Origin: Lichenihabitans psoromatis
GTDB taxonomy: Bacteria > Pseudomonadota > Alphaproteobacteria > Rhizobiales > Beijerinckiaceae
DNA: 64,000 bases
Assembly (NCBI RefSeq): GCF_004323635.1
Contig: NZ_CP036515.1
Location: 1,440,501 to 1,504,500 of the forward strand
Direction of reading: 5' to 3'
The notes beneath the pieces were generated by a model. It did no database searches, had not been told where the DNA came from, and worked only from the letters and a program-made list of their open reading frames with translations. This document shows, in pieces, positions 1-7,056 of this stretch; the stretch's first letter is position 1, and each line of letters opens with the position of its first letter. A program made the translations under genes and the position numbers.

Positions 1-423
1 AAGGTCGCCGGACAGGCGATCGCGGCGCTGATGCCCAACGTCACGGGAAAGAGCCGGACCTTCGGTCTGCCGGGCGCTGTCGGTATTCCCAAAGCCTCGA
101 CCCACAAACAAGCGGCCGCCGCCTTCATCAATTGGCTGCTGCAACCCGAGAACCAAGCCGAATGCTACACGGCTCTCGGCAATTTGCCGACCCGCACCAG
201 CGTGCTGACCTCGCTCAACCAGGAGGGGAAGCTTGCCGGGGGTTCCGTATTGATCGAGGAAGCCGCTCTCGTCGAGCCCCTGTTCGCGCAGGGCACGCCG
301 GGCTGGTATCCGCAATTCTCGAGTGCGGCCGCGACCGCTATCAATCAGGTCGCAAAGGGTCAGCTGACGGTCGATCAAGCCGTCAAGCAGATCGCGGCCG
401 GCGCTGAAGACGCGATGAAGTGA
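1..423 (+). CDS. Sugar ABC transporter substrate-binding protein, C-terminal part
   Basis: The reading frame is open from base 1, so the gene begins before the window; about 140 C-terminal residues are present. The sequence resembles the last lobe of family 1 (maltose/glycerol-3-phosphate type) periplasmic binding proteins: a stretch reading GLPGAVGIPKAS, then an FINWLLQPENQ segment typical of the helix that follows the hinge, and a helical tail. It would deliver a sugar to the two permeases encoded immediately downstream (26 bases to the next start). The ligand cannot be read from this fragment; the operon's SIS and GatZ-like genes hint at an amino sugar or a galactose-type sugar. Confidence 0.85.
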   Translation, partial: KVAGQAIAALMPNVTGKSRTFGLPGAVGIPKASTHKQAAAAFINWLLQPENQAECYTALGNLPTRTSVLTSLNQEGKLAGGSVLIEEAALVEPLFAQGTPGWYPQFSSAAATAINQVAKGQLTVDQAVKQIAAGAEDAMK

Positions 424-448
424 CGATGACGCGCGCGGGTCGACGATC

Positions 449-1372
449 ATGAGCGCCATTCCGGCCTCGGCCGACACGCCGGTCACGACCCGCGCGCGCT
501 GGTTCGGCGCGGAGGCATGGCTCGGCCTTGCCTTCGCGGCGCCCATCGCGGTGCTGATGGGCGGACTGGTGCTCGGCCCGGTTCTGTTCACTCTCTGGGA
601 CAGCCTGCATCGGGTCGATCCGATGCGACCCGGTACGCCGTTCATCGGCTTGCGGCATTACATCGACCTGTTCGCCGACCCGAACGTCCAGGCGGCCTGG
701 CTCAACACCTTCGCCTATGTGGCGATTGCGGTCGTGGCCGAAACGCTGGGTGGTCTCGGGGTGGCGCTGCTGCTCCATCAGGTCCGAACGGGGCGGCGCT
801 GGTTGCTGGCCGCGATGGTTCTGCCCTGGGCGCTGCCGCCGGTCGTCAATGCGATCGTCTGGCTGTGGATCTACAATCCGAGCTACGGCCTTCTCAACAG
901 CCTGTTGAAGAGCGCGGGCCTGATCACGACCAACCATGTCTGGTTCAACGATCATACGACCGCGCTGCTGCTGATCGGGCTCGTCCACGTCTGGCGCATG
1001 CTGCCCTTGACGGCCATCATCCTGCTGGCCGCGCTGCAGAGCGTCCCCGGCGAGCTCTACGAGGCGGCGCGTCTCGATGGCGCCGGCCCGATCAAGTGCT
1101 TTCGCATGATCACGCTGCCGCTGATCTCGGGGGGCCTTGCGATCGCGCTCAGCCAGTCGACCGTCTTCGCTTTCAACCTGTTCGACGAAGCGTGGATCCT
1201 GGCGGGGTCGAGCCTCGATACGCGAACCATCGTGGCGCAGGTCTATATGTCGGCGTTCCAGAACCTGCATTTTTCCTACGGCATGGCGCTGTCGGTGCTG
1301 ATCATGATCGCCTCGCTCCTGGTGTCGCTGATCTACGTGCTGCGCGTCTATCGCGAAACGAGGTTCGACTGA
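449..1372 (+). CDS. Sugar ABC transporter permease, MalF/UgpA type
   Basis: A 307-residue integral membrane protein of the MalF/UgpA/LacF class of binding-protein-dependent permeases. It has a short cytoplasmic N-terminus, a first membrane helix near residues 28-52, and the coupling (EAA) loop in the form ELYEAARLDGAGPIKCFRMITLP around residues 205-225, which contacts the ATPase. It would pair with the next gene to form the channel. Its TGA stop overlaps the ATG of the following permease (ATGA), so the two are probably translationally coupled. Substrate is inferred from context only. Confidence 0.9.
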   Translation: MSAIPASADTPVTTRARWFGAEAWLGLAFAAPIAVLMGGLVLGPVLFTLWDSLHRVDPMRPGTPFIGLRHYIDLFADPNVQAAWLNTFAYVAIAVVAETLGGLGVALLLHQVRTGRRWLLAAMVLPWALPPVVNAIVWLWIYNPSYGLLNSLLKSAGLITTNHVWFNDHTTALLLIGLVHVWRMLPLTAIILLAALQSVPGELYEAARLDGAGPIKCFRMITLPLISGGLAIALSQSTVFAFNLFDEAWILAGSSLDTRTIVAQVYMSAFQNLHFSYGMALSVLIMIASLLVSLIYVLRVYRETRFD

Positions 1373-2238
1373 TGACCCGTTCGCTGTCCGGCCGCCTCGG
1401 CATCGGGGTCGGCGTCGTCTGTCTGCTGCTCTGGTCGCTCGGGCCGATCTATTGGTCGATTGCGACCAGCTTCACGCGCCCGGCCGATCTCGTGTCGCAG
1501 ACGCCGCATTTCTTCCCGCCGAGCATCACGTTCGAGCATTATGCCAACCTGCTTGGGGGCACGAGCTCCTATCAGGGAACCGCGACCCAATCGGTGTGGC
1601 CGCAGTTCAGCCGGGCGCTGATCAATTCGCTGGTCACGACGCTCGCGGCCACCGCCATCACGGTGTTGCTGGCCGCCTTTGGGGGCTATGCCTTTGTGCG
1701 CCTGAGGTTTCCAGGGCGCGACGTGATCTTCGTGCTGGTGGTCGCGACCTTGGCGATCCCAGCCTATACGGTGATGATCCCGCTCTATCGTCTGATGATC
1801 GCGCTACGGCTCGTCGACACCTATCTTGGCGTCACGCTGATCTATGTGTCGGCCTTCCTGCCGCTCGCGCTCTGGCTCATGCGAAGCGTGTATCAATCGC
1901 TGCCGGTGTCGCTCGAAGAAGCGGCTTGGCTCGATGGCGCGGGTCGCGTCTACACGCTCGTCCGCATCGTGCTGCCGCTCGCCGCGCCGGGCTTGATCGC
2001 CAGCGCGATCCTCACATTTCTCAGCGCCTGGGGCCAGTTCATGATCCCGCTGGTGTTCTCGCCAACGCTGCAAACCAAGCCGCTTACCGTGCTGATCCCC
2101 GAATTCGTCACCAAAAACTACGTCGACTACGGGCTGATGAATGCGGCCGGCATGCTGGCGATCGTGCCGCCGTTACTGGTGGTGCTCTTTCTCAACCGAT
2201 ATCTGGTCCAGGGCCTCATGGCCGGATCGGGCAAGTAA
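1372..2238 (+). CDS. Sugar ABC transporter permease, MalG/UgpE type
   Basis: A 288-residue second permease subunit (MalG class). The start chosen is the ATG overlapping the preceding stop; a longer open frame upstream is a shadow of the previous gene. It has an N-terminal helix (GIGVGVVCLLLWSLGPIYWS), a large periplasmic loop, and the EAA coupling loop SLEEAAWLDGAGRVYTLVRI near residues 180-200. A run of small-residue-rich helices follows. It forms a heterodimer with the upstream permease and is energised by the ATPase encoded at 3276. Confidence 0.9.
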   Translation: MTRSLSGRLGIGVGVVCLLLWSLGPIYWSIATSFTRPADLVSQTPHFFPPSITFEHYANLLGGTSSYQGTATQSVWPQFSRALINSLVTTLAATAITVLLAAFGGYAFVRLRFPGRDVIFVLVVATLAIPAYTVMIPLYRLMIALRLVDTYLGVTLIYVSAFLPLALWLMRSVYQSLPVSLEEAAWLDGAGRVYTLVRIVLPLAAPGLIASAILTFLSAWGQFMIPLVFSPTLQTKPLTVLIPEFVTKNYVDYGLMNAAGMLAIVPPLLVVLFLNRYLVQGLMAGSGK

Positions 2239-2261
2239 TCATAACGCCAGAAGGACACGTC

Positions 2262-3215
2262 ATGAACATCACGGAGCAGGTCATCCGCGAGCAATTCCCG
2301 TTCTGGGCCAAGGCTCCGGCCGTCGCGGCCCTGCCGGCCGACGGCACCGATTATGTGATCGTCGGTTGCGGTACATCCTATTATCTCGCCCAGATCGTCG
2401 CGGCCTCCTTCAACCTCAAGGGCCTGTCGGCCAAGGCCGTGCCGGGTGCCGAATGGGCGCGCCGCCGCAAGGCTTATGTGGTGGACGACAGCCGCACTCA
2501 TGTGATCGCTCTATCACGCAGCGGTGAATCGACCGAGACCGTCCAGGCCGTCGAGGTCAGCCGGGCGGCCGGCCTCACCACCACGGCCATCACCTGCGCA
2601 GAGGGCAGCAGCATCGTTCGCGCGGCCGCAACCACGATCTATGCCGAAACCCATCCGGGCGAGGGGATCGTTATGACCTCTTCGGCCAGCCTCATGCTGC
2701 TCGAAGGCTTGCGCCTCGCCGGCATCGCGATGTCGCCCAGCCTCGCCGCCGAGGCGCTCGCGATCCTCGATAAGACCGATGCGACACTGAAAGCCGCTCT
2801 GCAGGGCCGGTCGCATTTCGTCTATCTCGGCGCTGGCGCGCTTTACGGGCTCGCCGAGGAAGGCGCGCTCAAGCTGCAGGAAATGAGCATCAGCTATTCG
2901 CAGGCTTATCATCCGATGGAATATCGCCACGGCCCGATCAGCCTCGTCGACGACAAGACCTTCGTGGTGATGCTCTACAGCCCCGAGACGCGGGACGAGG
3001 AAGCCAAGGTCGCGGCGGAACTCACAGCCAAAGGCGCACGCGTGCTCGGCTTCGGCGGACCCGGCGACATCGAGATCGCGGTGCCGGACGAAACCTTGAC
3101 CCGCGCTCTCGCAATTTTGCCAGCCTTGCAGATCCTCGGCGAACGGGTCGCCGAGCAACGTAACGTCGACACGGTCGCGCCGCGTCATCTCAGCAAAGTC
3201 GTGGTTCTGGTCTGA
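2262..3215 (+). CDS. SIS-domain sugar-phosphate isomerase/deaminase
   Basis: A 317-residue protein with two SIS (sugar isomerase) domains, resembling the isomerase half of GlmS and the AgaS/FrlB group. The first domain shows VGCGTSYYLAQ (residues ~37-47) and the phosphosugar-binding loop ALSRSGESTET (~80-90); the second shows GAGALYGLAEEGALKLQE, and the tail HPMEYRHGPISLVD carries the conserved Glu/His region seen in amino-sugar deaminating members. There is no glutaminase domain, so a deaminase/isomerase role on a 6-phospho amino sugar is more likely than GlmS synthesis. It sits inside the ABC sugar operon, before the ATPase gene. The exact substrate is inferred. Confidence 0.8.
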   Translation: MNITEQVIREQFPFWAKAPAVAALPADGTDYVIVGCGTSYYLAQIVAASFNLKGLSAKAVPGAEWARRRKAYVVDDSRTHVIALSRSGESTETVQAVEVSRAAGLTTTAITCAEGSSIVRAAATTIYAETHPGEGIVMTSSASLMLLEGLRLAGIAMSPSLAAEALAILDKTDATLKAALQGRSHFVYLGAGALYGLAEEGALKLQEMSISYSQAYHPMEYRHGPISLVDDKTFVVMLYSPETRDEEAKVAAELTAKGARVLGFGGPGDIEIAVPDETLTRALAILPALQILGERVAEQRNVDTVAPRHLSKVVVLV

Positions 3216-3275
3216 CGCCCCAGCGGCTCTGACCGCTCTCAACCGGACCTTCAACCGAGATCGAGGAGAACCCCA

Positions 3276-4370
3276 TTGGCGGATGTCGAGATCGCCCATA
3301 TCAGCAAGTCTTATGCGGCCCATCCCGTCATCCGCGATGTCAGCCTCAAGGTCGCGGACGGCGAGTTCATCGCGCTCGTCGGCGCCTCGGGTTGCGGCAA
3401 GTCGACCCTGTTGCGGATGATAGCGGGCCTCGAAACCATCACGGCCGGGACGTTGTCGATCGGGGGTCGCGTCGTCAACGACGTCCCCTCGAAAGACCGG
3501 GACATCGCCATGGTGTTCCAAAACTACGCGCTCTACCCGCACCTGACCGTGGCCGAGAACATGGGTTTCAGCCTCAAGCTGCGGGGCGCCTCCAAAGAGC
3601 AAATGACCCGGGAGATCGGACAGGCCGCGCAAGTGCTTGGACTGTCGGATTATCTCGACCGCTATCCGCGGCAACTCTCCGGTGGTCAACGCCAGCGGGT
3701 CGCGATGGGACGCGCCATCGTCCGCAAGCCGCAGGTGTTTCTGTTCGACGAGCCGCTGTCGAACCTTGACGCCCAACTCAGGGTGCAAATGCGGGTCGAG
3801 GTCAAAACGCTGCAGCAGCGGCTCGGCACGACCTCGATTTACGTCACCCACGATCAGATGGAAGCGATGACGATGTCGGACCGCATCGTCATTCTCAATG
3901 CGGGCCGCGTGGAACAGATCGGGGCACCGCTCGAGGTCTATGACCGACCCGCCAACCTGTTCGTGGCAGCCTTCATCGGCTCGCCCGCCATGAACCTGCT
4001 GCGGGGCCGTCTCGTCGATGGTCCGCAGGGGCATGGCGTCGATCTAGGCGGCCTGATCTTGCCGCTCCCCGGGCGCGTGTCGGCCGAAGCGGGTCGCGCG
4101 GTCGTGTTCGGCATCCGCCCCGAGCGTCTCGTGGTCTCCATGGCGGAGGATGCCCTTTCCATGACGGTCGATCTTGTCGAGGCAACGGGTGCCGAGTTGC
4201 ACGTCCACGGCCATCTCGGCGATCATAAGCTGATCCTGGCTATGCCGGGCCGACGGCTGGTGCGTTCGGGCGATCTCTTGCCGATCGCGGCCGAACCGGC
4301 CGATATCCATCTCTTCGACGCCGCCAGCGGGCAGCGGCTCGATCTTCAGCGGGAGAGCGTTCGCGCATGA
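3276..4370 (+). CDS. Sugar ABC transporter ATP-binding protein, UgpC/MalK type
   Basis: A 364-residue ATPase with all nucleotide-binding motifs: Walker A GASGCGKST (~residues 36-44), Q-loop VFQNYALYPHL, signature LSGGQRQRV (~134-142), Walker B VFLFDEPLSNLD, H-loop YVTHDQ, then a C-terminal TOBE/OB regulatory region from about residue 240. The start is TTG preceded by a GAGGAG ribosome site (3262-3267). The last bases overlap the ATG of the next gene. It should power the two permeases encoded at 449 and 1372. Confidence 0.92.
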   Translation: MADVEIAHISKSYAAHPVIRDVSLKVADGEFIALVGASGCGKSTLLRMIAGLETITAGTLSIGGRVVNDVPSKDRDIAMVFQNYALYPHLTVAENMGFSLKLRGASKEQMTREIGQAAQVLGLSDYLDRYPRQLSGGQRQRVAMGRAIVRKPQVFLFDEPLSNLDAQLRVQMRVEVKTLQQRLGTTSIYVTHDQMEAMTMSDRIVILNAGRVEQIGAPLEVYDRPANLFVAAFIGSPAMNLLRGRLVDGPQGHGVDLGGLILPLPGRVSAEAGRAVVFGIRPERLVVSMAEDALSMTVDLVEATGAELHVHGHLGDHKLILAMPGRRLVRSGDLLPIAAEPADIHLFDAASGQRLDLQRESVRA

Positions 4371-5650
4371 ACCACAATCGGATCGCCGACCTCCCGGCCC
4401 AGCGGCGCGCCGGCAGTCGCGCAGGAATCACCTCGGTCTGCACCGCGCATCCGACCGTGATCGAAGCCGCCTTGCGGTTCGGCCAGGCGCAGGGGGCGCC
4501 CGTGCTGATCGAGGCCACCTGTAACCAGGTGAACCAGCATGGTGGCTATACCGGCATGACGCCGGACGCGTTCAGGCGTTTCGTCGAGACGATTGCCGCA
4601 AGGGTCGGCTTTTCGGGCGAGTTGATCCTCGGTGGCGACCATCTCGGCCCCAATCCGTGGAAACATCGACCGGCCGACGAGGCCATGCGCGAGGCGAGCG
4701 TGATGGTGCAGGATTTTGCCCGCGCTGGTTTCACCAAGCTCCATCTCGACACTAGCATGGGCTGCGCCGGCGAAACGGTTGCCTTGTCGGACGAGACGAC
4801 CGCAGCCCGAGCCGCTAGCGTCGCGGCCATCGCCGAGGAGGCCGCCCCGGCGCGCGAGACCTTGTCCTACGTGATCGGCACCGAGGTGCCGGTGCCGGGT
4901 GGAGCGCTGGAAGCACTCGATCATCTCGCGATCACCTCCCCGGACGCCGCGCGGCACACCGTTGCGGTGCACGAGCGGGCCTTTGCCAAGCTCGACCTGC
5001 AGGAGGCCTTCGGCCGCACCGTCGGCATCGTGGTGCAGCCGGGCGTCGAATTCGGCAACGCGGACGTCGTCCCTTACGATCGCGCCAAGGCGAAGGCGCT
5101 CAGCGATACGCTCGACGGTCTGCCGCACGTCGTGTTCGAGGCTCATTCGACCGATTATCAATCCGAAGCCGCCCTCGCGGCCCTGGTGGACGATGGCTTC
5201 GCGATCCTCAAGGTCGGCCCCGGCCTGACGTTCGCGCTGCGCGAGGCGCTTTACGGGCTCGATGCCATCGCGACGGTGCTGGGTCTGCAGCAAGCGGACG
5301 ACAGCCTGTCGGCCGCGATGGAACGCGTGATGCTGCGCGAGCCGGGCTCCTGGCAACCCTATTACCATGGCGATGCGGCCGAGCTGCGGTTGCAGCGGCA
5401 CTTTAGTTACAGCGATCGCATCCGCTATTACTGGCCCCATGCCGAGGCGCAGGCGGCCCTGTCGCGCCTGCTTGGCTTGTTCGGCGATCGCGCGATCCCC
5501 GCGACCTTGATCAGCCAGTATTTCGGCTTACTCGACCCAGAACTCCTAGCGCGGAGCGGCGGCGCGACCGCGACCGTGCTGCAGGAGGCCGCCGTCACGC
5601 GGGTTCTCGCGATCTATGCCCGCGCCTGCGGCGTGACCGTCACGACCTGA
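4367..5650 (+). CDS. GatZ/KbaZ-like protein (tagatose-bisphosphate aldolase non-catalytic subunit family)
   Basis: A 427-residue protein that matches the GatZ/KbaZ family over its length: near the N-terminus GITSVCTAHPTVIEAAL, then EATCNQVNQHGGYTGMTP, LGGDHLGPNPWK, and LHLDTSMGCAGE, with VEFEAHSTDYQ-like and KVGPGLTFALREALY segments later. In enterobacteria this family stabilises the class II aldolase GatY/KbaY. No GatY-like gene occurs here, and some family members in Agrobacterium have been described as acting alone on 6-phospho-ketohexoses (4-epimerisation); that role is inferred for this gene. The ATG overlaps the upstream ATPase stop. The operon appears to end here. Confidence 0.85.
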   Translation: MNHNRIADLPAQRRAGSRAGITSVCTAHPTVIEAALRFGQAQGAPVLIEATCNQVNQHGGYTGMTPDAFRRFVETIAARVGFSGELILGGDHLGPNPWKHRPADEAMREASVMVQDFARAGFTKLHLDTSMGCAGETVALSDETTAARAASVAAIAEEAAPARETLSYVIGTEVPVPGGALEALDHLAITSPDAARHTVAVHERAFAKLDLQEAFGRTVGIVVQPGVEFGNADVVPYDRAKAKALSDTLDGLPHVVFEAHSTDYQSEAALAALVDDGFAILKVGPGLTFALREALYGLDAIATVLGLQQADDSLSAAMERVMLREPGSWQPYYHGDAAELRLQRHFSYSDRIRYYWPHAEAQAALSRLLGLFGDRAIPATLISQYFGLLDPELLARSGGATATVLQEAAVTRVLAIYARACGVTVTT

Positions 5651-5752
5651 CCGCGCGGCCGTACGGTGGCGAACCGAACGACGCTGAAGGGTCATATCCG
5701 ATCGACCCGCCTCGCGGTCGGCGACGCGAGCCGACAACCCGCCTGCTTCGGC

Positions 5753-6055
5753 CTACGGCTGAGGGCGGCGCTGCAAGCGGCATCTGCGCACTTGCCCATG
5801 ACGTCCGTCCCGATGCCACGCGCAGCCCTCCCGTCGGATCGGCCGATCATAGAGGTCGATCACGGCATGGTGCCGCCTGTCGTAGCGCTGATGCGAGAAG
5901 TCGTGGCCGCCGATGAACACCCCCCGCCCAAATCGCACGTCTGCGAGAGCCGGGGCGAAGATCGCCGCCGCGGCCAGGATGGTCACCGTCCATAACGACC
6001 GATGGATCGCGGCGGCTACGGTGTGACGAGCGTAGCGTGGCGCTGCAAAGTGCAT
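5753..6055 (-). CDS. Small secreted His/Arg-rich protein of unknown function
   Basis: A minus-strand frame of about 100 residues. It starts at ATG 6055 (a GTG two codons earlier is also possible). It has a basic N-terminus, a hydrophobic stretch TVTILAAAAIFAPALA that reads as a signal peptide with an AxA cleavage site near residue 37, then a mature region rich in His, Arg, Gly and Asp ending in GRHGQVRRCRL. The composition after the signal is like many small exported proteins of Hyphomicrobiales. No ribosome site of note is visible. The opposite strand also has an open frame (5666-5995), so the call is moderate. Confidence 0.5.
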   Translation of the reverse strand: MHFAAPRYARHTVAAAIHRSLWTVTILAAAAIFAPALADVRFGRGVFIGGHDFSHQRYDRRHHAVIDLYDRPIRREGCAWHRDGRHGQVRRCRLQRRPQP

Positions 6056-6101
6056 TTCCACAAATACCCACCGTTACGAGGTTGCGCCACAAGGGAGTTT
6101 C

Positions 6102-6935
6102 TTAGACCAATGACATATCAATGCCGAGGTGCCTTACCATCCTGAGAACTTGCGCGGCCTTCTCGCTCGGGCAGAGAAGGTGGTTCCAGGCGTCGAAATG
6201 ATGAGCGACCGAAGCGCAATGACGCAAGCCCGATGGTGCAATCGCGAAGTCGATGTAGTCCGCTTCGATCAGAAAGCGATTGATGCTTTCGAGGCCAGCA
6301 TTTCCTAAGACTTCAATTGTCAAATAGGGTCTGTTCTTCGCGATCGTCTTTTGCCCGCCTTCGAGAACCGCATATTCGTGGCCTTCGACGTCGATTTTGA
6401 TCAATCGAATGGGTAACGAACTCAGTCTCTCGCTCCACCGATCAAGCGTTTCGGTTTCGATCGTTTGCTCGTGATAAACTCCAATCGACTCGGCATGAGA
6501 GAGCTCGAGACTCGAACTGGTCGTCACCAAACCGACGTCGTTGATCGTTTCATAGAAGCATGACGTTCCTGCCTTATTGGATAAGCCAATAGATTCGATC
6601 GTGATTCTTGGTGCCAAAGTGGGATTGGCTGCGACATTGGCACCTAGCAATAATCGGACGCTTTCGAGCGGTTCGAAGGCGACAACGCGTATGAGCGGGT
6701 TAGCGGCGGCCGCGACAAGGCTTAACAGACCGGTATTGGCCCCCACATCGAGGAATAACCCACCCGCTTCGCGGGCTAAATAGATGATGATGGCTGGGGT
6801 CGGGAACTCATAGCTACCAAGTCCGTCTCTCGATATCTGGGTCGCGATCGTGTCGAGCTGATCGGCATTGCGGAAGAAAAAGCTCACGCCACTTTCCTCG
6901 TCGAGAATTAAAAACGGCTCATCCAAATTGATCAT
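6102..6935 (-). CDS. FkbM family SAM-dependent methyltransferase
   Basis: A 277-residue protein with the FkbM methyltransferase layout: SAM-binding motif I LFLDVGANTGLLSLVAA (~residues 84-100), the acidic loop VVAFEPLESVRLLL, and the later LIKIDVEGHEYAVLEGG motif (~residues 172-190) that is the signature of the family. FkbM enzymes commonly O-methylate sugars or polyketides. It precedes nothing downstream on this strand but lies just after the large glycosyltransferase gene at 7057-9891, in the same direction, so methylation of a glycan made by that enzyme is a reasonable inference. Codon use is less GC-rich than in neighbours. Confidence 0.85.
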   Translation of the reverse strand: MINLDEPFLILDEESGVSFFFRNADQLDTIATQISRDGLGSYEFPTPAIIIYLAREAGGLFLDVGANTGLLSLVAAAANPLIRVVAFEPLESVRLLLGANVAANPTLAPRITIESIGLSNKAGTSCFYETINDVGLVTTSSSLELSHAESIGVYHEQTIETETLDRWSERLSSLPIRLIKIDVEGHEYAVLEGGQKTIAKNRPYLTIEVLGNAGLESINRFLIEADYIDFAIAPSGLRHCASVAHHFDAWNHLLCPSEKAAQVLRMVRHLGIDMSLV

Positions 6936-7056
6936 TTTTTGACCTGCTTAATTATGGAGAGCGATGCGAACACTTAAGAGTACGCCCCGTCTCCGGTTAA
7001 TCCGCACGTAAAATGACGGCTCTGTTCTGGATGCAATTTCCAAATATTGTTTTTAG

